The position numbers were made by a program, and so were the translations under genes. Shown here one piece after another: positions 45,391 through 54,673 of a stretch of DNA of 64,000 nt (the first letter of the stretch is position 1; every line of letters begins with the position of its first letter). Below the pieces are notes generated by a model. It saw only the letters and a list, made by a program, of their open reading frames with translations, searched no databases and was not told where the DNA came from. This DNA is from Alistipes sp. (GTDB lineage Bacteria > Bacteroidota > Bacteroidia > Bacteroidales > Rikenellaceae): positions 1-64,000 of the forward strand of contig JAGBAX010000022.1 in NCBI GenBank assembly GCA_017938765.1, given 5' to 3'.

Positions 45391-45714
45391 ATGTCAGTTA
45401 AATTGCATATTAAGAAAGGGGATACCGTTTGCGTAATCGCAGGTGACAACAAGGGCCAGCAGGGCAAAGTCCTGAAGGTTGAGGTGTCAAAGCAGCGCGC
45501 AATTGTCGAGGGTGTAAACCTCGTCAAGAAGGCTACAAAGCCTAACGCACAGAACCCACAGGGTGGTATCGTAGAGCAGGAGGCTCCGATTCACATCTCT
45601 AACCTGCAGTTGCTCGACCCACAGAGTGGCAAGCCAACTCGCGTAGGCCGTCGTGCAAATGCAGAAGGTAAATTAGTTCGTTTCGCTAAAAAATCGGGAG
45701 AGGAGATTAAATAA
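45391..45714 (+). CDS. rplX: 50S ribosomal protein uL24
   Basis: This 107-aa protein has the KOW motif [28 protein letters not shown] and the [37 protein letters not shown] body. It starts 50S assembly. Its stop overlaps the rplE start (TAATG). Confidence 0.97.
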   Translation: MSVKLHIKKGDTVCVIAGDNKGQQGKVLKVEVSKQRAIVEGVNLVKKATKPNAQNPQGGIVEQEAPIHISNLQLLDPQSGKPTRVGRRANAEGKLVRFAKKSGEEIK

Positions 45715-46274
45715 TGGCATACATTCCATCACTCAAGACACAGTATAAGGAGCAGATTGTCCCTGCCCTTATGAAGGAGTTTGGATACAGCAGCGTTATG
45801 CAGTGTCCTAAGCTCGAGAAGATCGTGATCAACCAGGGTATGGGTCAGGCAGTTGCCGATAAGAAGCTTATCGACATCGCGCAGGAGGAGCTTACCGTGA
45901 TCGCTGGTCAGAAGGCAGTTCAAACACGTTCTCGTAAGGATATCTCTAACTTTAAGCTCCGTAAGGGCATGCCTATCGGTGTTAGAGTAACCCTTCGCCA
46001 GAATCGTATGTACGAGTTCTTGGAGCGTCTTATCGCAGTTGCTCTCCCTCGTATCCGCGACTTCAAGGGTATCAACGATCGTTTCGACGGCCAGGGTAAC
46101 TACACCCTCGGTGTAACCGAGCAGATTATCTTCCCTGAGATTGACATCGACAAGATTACCAAGATCTTCGGTATGGAGATTACATTTGTAACATCGGCAA
46201 AGACTGACGAGGAGGCTTATGCACTTCTCCGCGAGTTCGGTCTGCCTTTCAAAAACGCTAAAAAGAACCAATAG
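45714..46274 (+). CDS. rplE: 50S ribosomal protein uL5
   Basis: This 186-aa protein has [57 protein letters not shown] and [18 protein letters not shown] in order. It binds 5S rRNA. It precedes rpsN by 3 nt. Confidence 0.98.
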   Translation: MAYIPSLKTQYKEQIVPALMKEFGYSSVMQCPKLEKIVINQGMGQAVADKKLIDIAQEELTVIAGQKAVQTRSRKDISNFKLRKGMPIGVRVTLRQNRMYEFLERLIAVALPRIRDFKGINDRFDGQGNYTLGVTEQIIFPEIDIDKITKIFGMEITFVTSAKTDEEAYALLREFGLPFKNAKKNQ

Positions 46275-46277
46275 TCT

Positions 46278-46574
46278 ATGGCAAAGGAATCAATGAAGGC
46301 TCGCGAGGTAAAGCGCGAGAAACTTGCAGCCCGCTATGCACACAAGCGTGAGCAGATTGCTGCTCAGCTCAAGGCAGGCGAGATTGACCACGAGGAGGCT
46401 TGGATTGCACTGTCAAAGTTGCCACGCAACTCCAATCCAATCCGCCAGCACAACCGTTGCAAGCTCACAGGTCGTCCGAAGGGCTATATGCGTCAGTTCG
46501 GTATCAGCCGTATCCAGTTCCGTGAGATGGCTTCAGCTGGACTTATCCCTGGCGTAAAGAAGGCAAGCTGGTAA
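46278..46574 (+). CDS. rpsN: 30S ribosomal protein uS14, zinc-free long form
   Basis: This 98-aa protein is the long form, ending [47 protein letters not shown]. The two CxxC pairs of zinc-binding uS14 are absent (a single Cys remains), so it does not need zinc. It is the last gene of the first ribosomal transcription unit and is followed 6 nt later by a strong hairpin terminator. Confidence 0.97.
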   Translation: MAKESMKAREVKREKLAARYAHKREQIAAQLKAGEIDHEEAWIALSKLPRNSNPIRQHNRCKLTGRPKGYMRQFGISRIQFREMASAGLIPGVKKASW

Positions 46575-46580
46575 TAAAAA

Positions 46581-46628
46581 CCCGATAGGGGAGAGGTAAC
46601 TTTTATACCTCTCCCCACATCGGCTTTT
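46581..46628 (+). terminator. Terminator between rpsN and rpsH
   Basis: An 11-bp perfect stem GGGGAGAGGTA/TACCTCTCCCC with a 7-nt loop is extended by CCGAT/ATCGG and followed by CTTTT. The stem is very stable; the T-run is short, so partial read-through is possible. Confidence 0.8.
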
Positions 46629-46823
46629 AAAGGAGGGGGCAATATAAATGGCGGGTCAGTGTGGATGAGCGAAGATGAGGCGTTAAAGGTTGACCTTTTT
46701 AGTCGATTTTTTGACCACAGTGATACGCATAGACACCCCTTACAAACAACCGTGAAAAGATAGTGCCGAGTTGTATTCAATCAATTAATTTTCAAAAAAT
46801 TAGGAGAATTTACAAAAAATCAC

Positions 46824-46831
46824 TATCTTTG
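46824..46831 (+). promoter_or_regulatory. -7 promoter box TATCTTTG upstream of rpsH
   Basis: TATCTTTG is an exact Bacteroidota -7 box, about 185 nt before the rpsH ATG. No TTTG lies 19-21 nt upstream. It would start a second ribosomal transcript with a long leader. Confidence 0.65.
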
Positions 46832-46863
46832 CGCGATTTGAAATGCAAAAATTGCAGTTGAAA

Positions 46864-46934
46864 CGCACCCAAATCCTGCTCAGAAGTGCCTGTGGGGCAC
46901 ATTTGGCAGAGGGAGGGCTTGCGCTTTTGGTGCG
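46864..46934 (+). ncRNA. Foldable leader RNA upstream of rpsH
   Basis: CGCACC (46864-46869) can pair with GGTGCG (46929-46934), closing a domain that contains AAAT/ATTT and the hairpin GTGCC/GGCAC (46886-46900). It lies about 30 nt after the -7 box and 80 nt before rpsH, as an autoregulatory leader would. In E. coli uS8 represses the spc operon by binding its mRNA; whether the same holds here is inference. No match to a named RNA family is claimed. Confidence 0.4.
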
Positions 46935-47015
46935 ATAAGAGGCGGGGGTAAAATACCGACTCAAAACAAATTTTATTAACTATTTTTTAATTTTTAACTT
47001 TTAATTCTTACAATT

Positions 47016-47414
47016 ATGACTGATCCAATCGCGGATTTTCTCACGAGAATTAGAAACGCAGTGAAAGCCAACCACAAGGTGGTTGAAGCTCCTGGCTCAA
47101 AAATTAAAGAGGCCATCACTAAAATTCTCTACGAGCAGGGTTACATCCTTGCTTACAAGTTCGACAAGGATGAGAAGGGTCATCCTGTAATCAAGATTGC
47201 GCTCAAGTGGAACGCGGCAACTAAGACCAACGCTATCAAGGATTTGAAGCGTGTATCACGTCCAGGTCTTCGTCAGTACTCATCTGTAGCTGATATGCCA
47301 CGTGTACAGAACGGTTTGGGTATCGCAATCGTATCTACTTCTAAGGGTATCATGACAGGTGCACAGGCTTGCCGTGAGAACGTTGGAGGCGAGGTATTGT
47401 GCTATGTTTATTAA
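47016..47414 (+). CDS. rpsH: 30S ribosomal protein uS8
   Basis: This 132-aa protein has MTDPIADFLTRIRNAVKANHKVVEAPGSKIKEAI, the RVSRPGLRQYSS segment and the C-terminal GLGIAIVSTSKGIMTGAQACRENVGGEVLCYVY. It is a primary 16S rRNA binder. Here it is the first gene of the second ribosomal unit. Confidence 0.98.
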   Translation: MTDPIADFLTRIRNAVKANHKVVEAPGSKIKEAITKILYEQGYILAYKFDKDEKGHPVIKIALKWNAATKTNAIKDLKRVSRPGLRQYSSVADMPRVQNGLGIAIVSTSKGIMTGAQACRENVGGEVLCYVY

Positions 47415-47433
47415 TCATTAAACCGAAAGAAAA

Positions 47434-48018
47434 ATGTCAAGAATTGGTAAATTACCTGTAATCTTACCTGCCGGCGTTACTGTAGAGGTAGCAGCTGACA
47501 ATACGGTAAGCGTGAAAGGTCCTCTTGGTAACCTTAGCCAGAAGGTTGATTCGGATATCACTGTAACTGTCGGCACTACAACTACTAAGGATGGTGCAGA
47601 GGTAGCAGCAGTGATTGTATCCCGTCCTACCGACCAGCCACGCCACCGTTCTATGCACGGTCTGTACCGCGCACTTATTAACAATATGGTTATCGGCGTA
47701 TCTAAGGGCTACGAGATTAAGCAGGAGCTCGTAGGTGTTGGATTTAAGGCTGAGGTCAAGGGTCAGGTCCTTGAGATGAGCCTCGGTTATTCACACGATA
47801 CATATCTCCGTCTTCCAGCAGAGGTTACTGCAACAGCTGTAACTGAGAAGAAGGGTGCTCCAATTGTAACTCTGAAGAGCTGTGACAAGCAGCTTATCGG
47901 TCAGGTTGCAGCAAAGCTCCGTTCACTGCGTAAGCCAGAGCCATATAAGGGCAAGGGTATTAAGTTCGTAGGCGAGGTAATTCGTCGTAAGGCAGGTAAG
48001 TCTGCAAATGCTAAATAG
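47434..48018 (+). CDS. rplF: 50S ribosomal protein uL6
   Basis: This 194-aa protein has SRIGKLPVILPAGVTVEV, DQPRHRSMHGLYRALINNMVIGVSKGYEI and a C-terminal KPEPYKGKGIKFVGEVIRRKAGK. It lies near the factor-binding site. Length is slightly above E. coli because of an extended first domain loop. Confidence 0.98.
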   Translation: MSRIGKLPVILPAGVTVEVAADNTVSVKGPLGNLSQKVDSDITVTVGTTTTKDGAEVAAVIVSRPTDQPRHRSMHGLYRALINNMVIGVSKGYEIKQELVGVGFKAEVKGQVLEMSLGYSHDTYLRLPAEVTATAVTEKKGAPIVTLKSCDKQLIGQVAAKLRSLRKPEPYKGKGIKFVGEVIRRKAGKSANAK

Positions 48019-48034
48019 TAAAACAGAGTAAGTT

Positions 48035-48391
48035 ATGTCATTGAATAAGATTGAAAGAAGAGAGAGAATCAAGATGCGTATCCGCAAGATTGTAAGCGGC
48101 ACATCTGAGCGTCCTCGTATGACTGTATTCCGTAGCAACAAGCAGATCTACGTACAGTTTATCGACGATCTTGCCGGCGTTACTTTAGCAACTGCATCTT
48201 CACTTGAGATTGCAGACCAGACTGCCGGAAAGAATAAGTGTGAGGTTGCAGCTCTTGTTGGCGCACTTGCTGCCAAGAAGGCTATCGAGAAGGGTATTGC
48301 AACCGTATCTTTTGACCGTAATGGTTACCTCTACCACGGTCGAGTAAAAATGTTGGCTGATGCTGCTCGTGAGGGTGGCCTTAAATTCTAA
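48035..48391 (+). CDS. rplR: 50S ribosomal protein uL18
   Basis: This 118-aa protein has [38 protein letters not shown] and the C-terminal [26 protein letters not shown]. It binds 5S rRNA with uL5. It precedes rpsE by 6 nt. Confidence 0.97.
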   Translation: MSLNKIERRERIKMRIRKIVSGTSERPRMTVFRSNKQIYVQFIDDLAGVTLATASSLEIADQTAGKNKCEVAALVGALAAKKAIEKGIATVSFDRNGYLYHGRVKMLADAAREGGLKF

Positions 48392-48397
48392 GCGATT

Positions 48398-48916
48398 ATG
48401 GCAAATATTAATAACAAAGTACGCACAAGCGAGACCGGCGAACTGAAGGATCGTCTGGTAGCAATCAACCGAGTTACTAAGGTAACAAAGGGTGGTCGCA
48501 CATTCAGCTTCTCTGCAATTGTTGTGGTTGGTAACGAGAACGGCGTAGTAGGCTACGGTCTGGGTAAGGCTGCCGAGGTTACCTCTGCCATCGCTAAGGG
48601 TGTAGAGGATGCAAAGAAGAATCTTGTAAAGATTCCAGTAATTAACGGAACAATTCCACACAAGCAGGAGATGCGCTTTGGTGGCTCAGAGGTGATGATT
48701 CGCCCAGCAGCTCCAGGTACCGGTATTATCGCCGGTGGTGCAATGCGTGCAGTGCTTGAGTCTGTAGGTGTTAAGAACGTGTTGGCAAAGAGCAAGGGCT
48801 CATCAAACCCACACAACCTTGTAAAGGCTACAGTAGCAGCACTTTGCGAGTTGCGCGATGCATACACAGTGGCTCAGACTCGTGGTATCTCCCTCAAACA
48901 GGTGTTTAACGGTTAA
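48398..48916 (+). CDS. rpsE: 30S ribosomal protein uS5
   Basis: This 172-aa protein has [54 protein letters not shown] and [36 protein letters not shown] in order. It forms part of the mRNA entry helicase site. Confidence 0.98.
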   Translation: MANINNKVRTSETGELKDRLVAINRVTKVTKGGRTFSFSAIVVVGNENGVVGYGLGKAAEVTSAIAKGVEDAKKNLVKIPVINGTIPHKQEMRFGGSEVMIRPAAPGTGIIAGGAMRAVLESVGVKNVLAKSKGSSNPHNLVKATVAALCELRDAYTVAQTRGISLKQVFNG

Positions 48917-48929
48917 TTTGTGAACAGTT

Positions 48930-49115
48930 ATGGCAACATTGAAGATTACACAGATCAAGAGCCGCATTGGTGCAACTGCACAGCAGTGCAAGAATCTCGA
49001 TGCTCTGGGCTTGAGAAAGATGAATCAGAGCGTTAAGCATAGCGATTCTGCAATCATTCTCGGTATGATTGAGCGCGTAAAGCACCTTGTAAAAGTTGAA
49101 GAAGTTAACGAATAA
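48930..49115 (+). CDS. rpmD: 50S ribosomal protein uL30
   Basis: This 61-aa protein has LKITQIKSRIGATAQQCKNLDALGLRKMNQSVKHSD, standard for uL30, which is a peripheral 50S protein. It precedes rplO by 16 nt. Confidence 0.96.
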   Translation: MATLKITQIKSRIGATAQQCKNLDALGLRKMNQSVKHSDSAIILGMIERVKHLVKVEEVNE

Positions 49116-49116
49116 G

Positions 49117-49123
49117 AAGGAGG
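49117..49123 (+). promoter_or_regulatory. Strong Shine-Dalgarno site before rplO
   Basis: AAGGAGG ends 8 nt before the rplO ATG at 49132, an exact canonical site in a genome where most starts have only A-rich leaders. Confidence 0.7.
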
Positions 49124-49131
49124 AATTTTAA

Positions 49132-49578
49132 ATGGAACTCAATAACCTTAAACCCGCAAAGGGTTCTACACACCACGACAAGCGCGTTGGTCGCGGTGCA
49201 GGTTCGGGACACGGTGGTTACTCAACACGTGGTAACAAGGGTGCTCAGTCACGCTCTGGCTACTCACGCAAGTTGGGCTTCGAGGGTGGTCAGATGCCAC
49301 TCCAGCGTCGCCTTCCTAAGTTTGGTTTCACCAACCTGAAGAGAGTAGAGTTTAAGCCTATCAACCTCTCAATTCTTGAGGAGCTCGCAACAAAGAGCGC
49401 TCTTACAGAGGTAAATCTTGACACACTTGTTGCAGCAGGTTTCGTATCTGGCAACGACCGCGTTAAGATTCTTGGCAACGGTACTCTAACTAAGGCTCTT
49501 ACAGTAACTGCACACGCTTTCTCAAAGAGCGCAGAGGCAGCTATCGTAGCAGCTGGTGGTAGCGTTGTAAAATTGTAA
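49132..49578 (+). CDS. rplO: 50S ribosomal protein uL15
   Basis: This 148-aa protein has LNNLKPAKGSTHHDKRVGRGAGSGHGGYSTRGNKGAQSRSG, GFEGGQMPLQRRLPKFGFTN and a C-terminal VTAHAFSKSAEAAIVAAGGSV. It is a late-assembly 50S protein. It precedes secY by 22 nt. Confidence 0.98.
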   Translation: MELNNLKPAKGSTHHDKRVGRGAGSGHGGYSTRGNKGAQSRSGYSRKLGFEGGQMPLQRRLPKFGFTNLKRVEFKPINLSILEELATKSALTEVNLDTLVAAGFVSGNDRVKILGNGTLTKALTVTAHAFSKSAEAAIVAAGGSVVKL

Positions 49579-49600
49579 AACAGGCTAAAACCTAAAGAAA

Positions 49601-50983
49601 ATGAAAAGTTATCTGATTGTTGGTGCGTTGCTTCTCGTTATTATCGCACTGCTCGCTACCAACAAGAAACTTGTAGAAACAGTTAAGAACATATTCAAGA
49701 TTGAGGAGCTTCGCAAGCGTCTTATCTACACTTGCCTCCTTATTCTTGTATATCGTTTGGGCTGTTATGTAGTAATTCCGGGTATCGACCCTAACCTTCT
49801 TGGTGAGGGCTCGGCACTGGCAAACCAGATGGACAGCAATAGCCTCTTGGGCTTGCTCAACGTATTCTCTGGTGGTGCATTTGCTAATGCCGCAATCTTT
49901 GCACTCGGAGTTATGCCTTATATCACCGCTTCAATTATCATCCAGCTGCTCGGTATGATGGTACCTGCAGTTCAGAAGGTAATGAAGGAGGGCGAGAGCG
50001 GTAGAAGAAAGATGAACCAGTGGACACGCCTTCTCACTATCGGCGTTCTGGCACTTCAGGGTCCAGCTTATGTGGCTAACCTGTACCACCAGATGCCTGA
50101 GGCGTTTGTCTATGGTAACACTCTGCTCTTCACCATCTATGCTACAGTAATCCTTATCGCCGGCACAATGTTCGTAGTATGGCTCGGTGAGAAGATTACA
50201 GACAAGGGTATTGGTAACGGTGTGTCACTAATCATTATGATTGGTATCGTAGCACGCCTTCCACACGCCCTTCTGGCAGAGCTTAGCGCACGAATCAACA
50301 CCTCTACAGGTTCGTTGATTATGATTATCGTTGAGCTTGTTCTCCTGTTCCTGGTGTTTATGGCAACCATAGCAGTAGTACAGGCAGTCCGCAAGGTACC
50401 TGTACAGTACGCAAAGCGTATCGTAGGCAACAAGCAGTATGGCGGTGTTCGTCAGTACATCCCACTCAAGATGAATGCGGCAAACGTTATGCCGATTATC
50501 TTTGCACAGGCACTGATGTTCATTCCAATGCTTTTTGCTAACGTAGCACCAAAGTTTGCCGGCGCATTTGCCGATATGACAGGCATTTGGTACAACCTTA
50601 CGCTTGCGGTGTTGGTAATCCTGTTCACATTCTTCTATACAGCGATTATCATCAACCCTCAGCAGATGGCTGACGATATGAAGCGTAACAACGGCTTTAT
50701 CCCAGGCGTTAAGCCAGGTAAGAGCACAGTTACCTATATCGACAACATTATCACAAGAATCACCCTTCCAGGTTCAATTTTCCTTGCAATTGTCTCTATA
50801 CTTCCAGCACTTGCAATGAAGTTCCTCGGTGTACAGCAGGCATTCGCATACTTCTATGGCGGTACTTCGCTGCTCATCATGGTAGGTGTAGTTCTTGACA
50901 CTCTTCAGCAGATAGAGAGCCACCTTTTGAATCGTCACTACGACGGTCTTATGAAGACTGGACGTATTCAGGGTCGCCGCTAA
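49601..50983 (+). CDS. secY: Protein translocase subunit SecY with extra N-terminal hydrophobic segment
   Basis: This 460-aa protein is the channel subunit of SecYEG. It has the canonical start of the family at about residue 24 (LVETVKNIFKIEELRKRLIYT), the plug region GLLNVFSGGAFANAAIFALGVMPYITASIIIQLL, and the ribosome-docking loops KRIVGNKQYGGVRQYIPLKMN and DMKRNNGFIPGVKPG. Before the canonical start is a hydrophobic stretch, residues 4-19 (YLIVGALLLVIIALLA), long enough to cross the membrane; there is no ATG that would exclude it. It is placed after rplO as in other bacteria. Confidence 0.95.
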   Translation: MKSYLIVGALLLVIIALLATNKKLVETVKNIFKIEELRKRLIYTCLLILVYRLGCYVVIPGIDPNLLGEGSALANQMDSNSLLGLLNVFSGGAFANAAIFALGVMPYITASIIIQLLGMMVPAVQKVMKEGESGRRKMNQWTRLLTIGVLALQGPAYVANLYHQMPEAFVYGNTLLFTIYATVILIAGTMFVVWLGEKITDKGIGNGVSLIIMIGIVARLPHALLAELSARINTSTGSLIMIIVELVLLFLVFMATIAVVQAVRKVPVQYAKRIVGNKQYGGVRQYIPLKMNAANVMPIIFAQALMFIPMLFANVAPKFAGAFADMTGIWYNLTLAVLVILFTFFYTAIIINPQQMADDMKRNNGFIPGVKPGKSTVTYIDNIITRITLPGSIFLAIVSILPALAMKFLGVQQAFAYFYGGTSLLIMVGVVLDTLQQIESHLLNRHYDGLMKTGRIQGRR

Positions 50984-51001
50984 AGTTTAGCACAGAGTAA
51001 G

Positions 51002-51772
51002 ATGATATATCTGAAGACAGAAGAAGAGATCGGGTTGCTCCGTGAGAACAACATTCTGGTGAGCCAGGCGCTCGCCGAGGTTGGACGCCACATCAAACCT
51101 GGCGTTACGACGAAGCAACTGGATAAAATCGCAGAGGATTTTATCCGTTCTCACGGTGCAACTCCGGCTTTTCTTGGATACCAAGGCTACCCAGCATCGG
51201 CCTGCATATCAGTAAACGAGCAGGTAGTACACGGTATTCCGTCAGACAAAGTCGTAATTAAGGAGGGCGATATAGTATCGGTCGACTTAGGTACGTTCAT
51301 GAAGGGGTTTGTTGGTGATTCGGCATATACGTTTGCCGTTGGAGAGGTTGACCCGGAAGTACGTCAACTGTTAGATGTCACCAAAGAGGCTCTTTATAGA
51401 GGTACCGCACAGGCCAAGGCAGGCAATCGCGTAGGCGATATCTCTGCAGCTGTGCAGGACTACGCCGAGAGTTTCGGATACGGCGTAGTGCGCGAACTGG
51501 AGGGACACGGATTGGGTAGAAAGATGCACGAAGCCCCAGGGGTCCCAAATTTCGGTATGCGTGGCAGAGGCCCAATGCTCAAGGAGGGCATGGTCATCTG
51601 CATAGAACCGATGATTACGATGGGAAGCAGAGCGGTAGTATTTGAGCGAGACGGCTGGACCGTACGTACCAAGGACCGCAAGCCAGCAGCACACTATGAG
51701 TTTGCTGTTGCCATTCGCAAGGATGGAGCTGATGTACTAACAGACTTTAGTATCATTGAACAGTCACTTTAA
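51002..51772 (+). CDS. map: Methionine aminopeptidase, type I
   Basis: This 256-aa protein has the five metal ligands of the family: Asp in IVSVDLGTFM and in KGFVGDSAYTF, His in ELEGHGLGRKMHEAP, Glu in VICIEPMITMG and Glu in HYEFAVAI. It removes the initiator Met from nascent proteins. There is no N-terminal zinc/SH3 linker extension, so it is the short type Ia. It follows secY by 18 nt, as in many Bacteroidota and Firmicutes. Confidence 0.97.
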   Translation: MIYLKTEEEIGLLRENNILVSQALAEVGRHIKPGVTTKQLDKIAEDFIRSHGATPAFLGYQGYPASACISVNEQVVHGIPSDKVVIKEGDIVSVDLGTFMKGFVGDSAYTFAVGEVDPEVRQLLDVTKEALYRGTAQAKAGNRVGDISAAVQDYAESFGYGVVRELEGHGLGRKMHEAPGVPNFGMRGRGPMLKEGMVICIEPMITMGSRAVVFERDGWTVRTKDRKPAAHYEFAVAIRKDGADVLTDFSIIEQSL

Positions 51773-51790
51773 TAAAAAGCGCAAAACTCT

Positions 51791-52009
51791 ATGGCAAAAC
51801 AGACTGCTATTGAAAGAGACGGTACAGTAACCGAGGCGTTGTCAAATGCAATGTTCCGCGTTGAGCTTGACAATGGTCACGTTATTACCGCTCACATCTC
51901 CGGAAAGATGCGTCAGCACTACATTAAGATTCTTCCAGGAGATAAAGTAAAGGTGGAGATGACACCATATGATCTTACTAAGGGTCGTATATCATTCCGC
52001 TACAAGTAA
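51791..52009 (+). CDS. infA: Translation initiation factor IF-1
   Basis: This 72-aa OB-fold protein has [72 protein letters not shown] in full family order. It binds the 30S A site during initiation. It follows map by 18 nt. Confidence 0.98.
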   Translation: MAKQTAIERDGTVTEALSNAMFRVELDNGHVITAHISGKMRQHYIKILPGDKVKVEMTPYDLTKGRISFRYK

Positions 52010-52040
52010 AAATTTACCAAACACAAAAGATTGCTTAATC

Positions 52041-52157
52041 ATGAAAGTAAAAGCATCAATTAAGAAGAGAAGCGAGGATTGCAAGATTGTTCGTCGCAAG
52101 GGTAAGCTCTATGTGATTTGCAAGAAGAATCCTAAGTTCAAAATGCGCCAAGGGTAA
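52041..52157 (+). CDS. rpmJ: 50S ribosomal protein bL36, zinc-free form
   Basis: The start at 52041 gives [29 protein letters not shown] and 38 aa, the normal length. The first Cys of the zinc site (usually CDKC) is Glu-Asp-Cys here, and the terminal Cys/His are absent, so it is the C-minus form. It follows infA by 31 nt. Confidence 0.95.
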   Translation: MKVKASIKKRSEDCKIVRRKGKLYVICKKNPKFKMRQG

Positions 52158-52193
52158 ATAAAAACGATTAAAAATTAGAAAAAAAGAGAATTT

Positions 52194-52574
52194 ATGGCAC
52201 GTATAGTCGGTGTAGATTTACCAAAAAATAAGCGAGGCGAGATCGGTTTGACCTATATCTATGGTATCGGTCGTAGCACCGCTCAGAAGATCCTCGATAA
52301 GTGTGGCATTAGCTACGATATTAAGGTTGAGGACTGGACAGACGATCAGGTAGGTGCAATTCGTTCTGCAATTGCCGAGATGGACATCAAGGTAGAGGGC
52401 GAGTGCCGTTCGCTTGTACAGTTGAACATTAAGCGTTTGATGGACATCGGTTGCTACCGAGGTATCCGTCACCGTATTGGTCTTCCAGTTCGCGGTCAGA
52501 GCACCAAGAACAATGCACGTACTCGTAAGGGTAAGAAGAAGACTGTAGCAAATAAGAAGAAGGCAACTAAGTAA
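52194..52574 (+). CDS. rpsM: 30S ribosomal protein uS13
   Basis: This 126-aa protein has [34 protein letters not shown] and [33 protein letters not shown], with a Lys-rich tail. It is a 30S head protein that contacts P-site tRNA and uL5. Confidence 0.98.
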   Translation: MARIVGVDLPKNKRGEIGLTYIYGIGRSTAQKILDKCGISYDIKVEDWTDDQVGAIRSAIAEMDIKVEGECRSLVQLNIKRLMDIGCYRGIRHRIGLPVRGQSTKNNARTRKGKKKTVANKKKATK

Positions 52575-52585
52575 TATTGGTAGTT

Positions 52586-52975
52586 ATGGCAAAGAAAACA
52601 GCAACAGTTAGAAAGAAGGTTGTAAAGGTTGGTCAGACCGGTATGGCATTCGTACACTCAACCTTCAATAATGTTATCGTAACCATCACTAATGAGATTG
52701 GCGAGGTAATCAGCTGGTCATCAGCAGGTAAGATGGGTTTCCGTGGTTCTAAGAAGAACACACCATATGCAGCACAGACTGCCGCAGCAGATTGCGCAAA
52801 GGTTGCTTATGATATGGGTTTGCGTAAGGTAAAGGTTTACGTGAAGGGTCCAGGTCAGGGTCGTGAGAGTGCAGTACGTACAATCCACGGCGCAGGTATT
52901 GAGGTTACAGAGATTATCGACGTAACTCCACTGCCACACAACGGATGTCGCGCTCCAAATCGTCGTCGCGTATAA
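52586..52975 (+). CDS. rpsK: 30S ribosomal protein uS11
   Basis: The preferred start is ATG at 52586 ([11 protein letters not shown]), 129 aa; an in-frame TTG at 52577 exists. Conserved parts are [46 protein letters not shown] and [22 protein letters not shown]. It lies on the platform of the 30S subunit. Confidence 0.97.
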   Translation: MAKKTATVRKKVVKVGQTGMAFVHSTFNNVIVTITNEIGEVISWSSAGKMGFRGSKKNTPYAAQTAAADCAKVAYDMGLRKVKVYVKGPGQGRESAVRTIHGAGIEVTEIIDVTPLPHNGCRAPNRRRV

Positions 52976-53035
52976 TGGTCGCAAACAAGGAGAGTAAACA
53001 TTTTACATTACAAAATTCAAAAAGTTAAAACAATT

Positions 53036-53644
53036 ATGGCAAGATATATAGGACCAAAGACCAAAATCGCAAGAAGATTTGGCGAGGCTATTTACGGCGC
53101 TGACAAGAGTCTTGACAAGCGTAATGTTCCACCAGGACAGCACGGTCTTGCACGCAAGCGCAAGAAGGTTACTGAGTATGGCGTTCAGCTTACAGAGAAG
53201 CAGAAGGCAAAGTATACCTATGGTATCCTTGAGAAGCAGTTCTCTCGTACCTATGAGCAGGCAGCTCGTATGGGCGGTATTACAGGTGAGAACCTTCTGA
53301 AGCTTCTTGAGTGCCGTCTGGACAACGTAGTATACCGTCTCGGTATCGCTCCTACCCGCGCAGCTGCACGTCAGCTCGTATCACACCGTCACATCTGTGT
53401 GAACGGCAATGTTGTCAATATCCCATCATACACCCTTCGTGAGGGTGATGTAGTGTCTGTACGTGAGAAGTCAAAGTCACTTGAGGTTATCACTTCATCA
53501 CTTCTTGGTACTTCACACAGCCGCTACTCATGGCTTGAGTGGGATGGTGCTACCCTTAGCGGTAAGTTCCTCCAGAAGCCAGAGCGTGAGGAGATTCCTG
53601 AGAACATCAAGGAGCAGCTTATCGTCGAGCTGTACTCTAAGTAG
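53036..53644 (+). CDS. rpsD: 30S ribosomal protein uS4
   Basis: This 202-aa protein has [21 protein letters not shown], the [23 protein letters not shown] segment without the N-terminal zinc Cys set, and the S4 RNA-binding domain [32 protein letters not shown]. It is a primary 16S binder and, in E. coli, the alpha-operon repressor. Confidence 0.98.
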   Translation: MARYIGPKTKIARRFGEAIYGADKSLDKRNVPPGQHGLARKRKKVTEYGVQLTEKQKAKYTYGILEKQFSRTYEQAARMGGITGENLLKLLECRLDNVVYRLGIAPTRAAARQLVSHRHICVNGNVVNIPSYTLREGDVVSVREKSKSLEVITSSLLGTSHSRYSWLEWDGATLSGKFLQKPEREEIPENIKEQLIVELYSK

Positions 53645-53675
53645 TAATTAACAAGTAATAAACTGTAGTAAAATT

Positions 53676-54668
53676 ATGGCAATATTAGCGTTTCAAAGAC
53701 CTGATGAGGTTTGCATTCTTGAGTCAACGGCGACTTACGGTAAGTTTGAGTTCCGCCCACTTGAGCCAGGCTATGCAATGACCATCGGTAATGCTTTGCG
53801 TCGCGTGCTGCTTTCATCGTTGGAGGGTTATGCCATCACAACGGTTAAGGTTGCCGGTGCCGACCATGAGTTAGCCGCTGTTCCGGGCGTGATGGAGGAT
53901 ATGCTCAATATCATCCTGAACCTGAAGAAGGTTCGCTTCATCCGTACTGTAGATAATCAGGAGGCCGAGAAGGCATCCATCAACGTTGCAGGTGTTACGG
54001 AACTTACTGCAGGGTATATCTCGAACTTCCTTACATCGTTTAAGGTTCTTAATCCAGACCTTGTAATCTGCCGTCTTGCTCCAGGCACTAAGATGCAGAT
54101 GACAATTACCATCGGTAAGGGTCGTGGTTATGTTCCATCAGAGGAGAACGCTCCAGAGAACGCAGAGTTCGGCGTGCTTCCTATCGACTCTATCTTCACA
54201 CCAATCGTCAATGTGAAGTGGGCTCGTGAGGACTACCGTGTAGAGCAGCGCACCGACTATGAGAAGCTTGTTCTTGAGATTACTACTGATGGCTCTATTA
54301 AGCCAAACGATGCACTTAGCGAGGCAGCGAAGATTCTTATCCAGCACTTTATGCTCTTCTCGGATGATAAGATGAACTTCATCCTTGAGGATACAAATGC
54401 TGATAACGATCTTAACGAGCCAGAGCTTCACATGCGCCAACTCCTTAAGACAAAGCTTGTTGATAAGGATTTGTCAGTCCGCGCACTCAACTGCCTCAAG
54501 GCAGCAGACGTTGAGACTATCGGCGACCTTGTAAAGCTCAATCGCAGTGAGCTTCTCAAATTCCGTAACTTCGGTAAGAAGTCTCTCACAGAGCTTGATG
54601 CCCTTCTTGCATCACTCGACCTGAGATTCGGAATGGATGTATCTATGTACAAACTTGATAAAGATTAA
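53676..54668 (+). CDS. rpoA: RNA polymerase subunit alpha
   Basis: This 330-aa protein has the N-terminal assembly domain ([28 protein letters not shown]; residues 1-230) and the C-terminal UP-element/activator domain ([42 protein letters not shown]; about 255-310). Length is standard. It lies between rpsD and rplQ as in most bacteria. Confidence 0.98.
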   Translation: MAILAFQRPDEVCILESTATYGKFEFRPLEPGYAMTIGNALRRVLLSSLEGYAITTVKVAGADHELAAVPGVMEDMLNIILNLKKVRFIRTVDNQEAEKASINVAGVTELTAGYISNFLTSFKVLNPDLVICRLAPGTKMQMTITIGKGRGYVPSEENAPENAEFGVLPIDSIFTPIVNVKWAREDYRVEQRTDYEKLVLEITTDGSIKPNDALSEAAKILIQHFMLFSDDKMNFILEDTNADNDLNEPELHMRQLLKTKLVDKDLSVRALNCLKAADVETIGDLVKLNRSELLKFRNFGKKSLTELDALLASLDLRFGMDVSMYKLDKD

Positions 54669-54673
54669 ATCAA

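Larger units (their letters stand above)
46575..47015. other. 441-bp spacer splitting the spc operon
   Basis: The gap between rpsN and rpsH, which are adjacent in most spc operons, holds a terminator (46581-46628), an AT-rich stretch with no convincing gene, a -7 promoter box (46824-46831) and a foldable leader (46864-46934). A five-codon frame follows a GGAGG at about 46632 (ATGGCGGGTCAGTG...TGA) but is too short to call. Confidence 0.8.
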
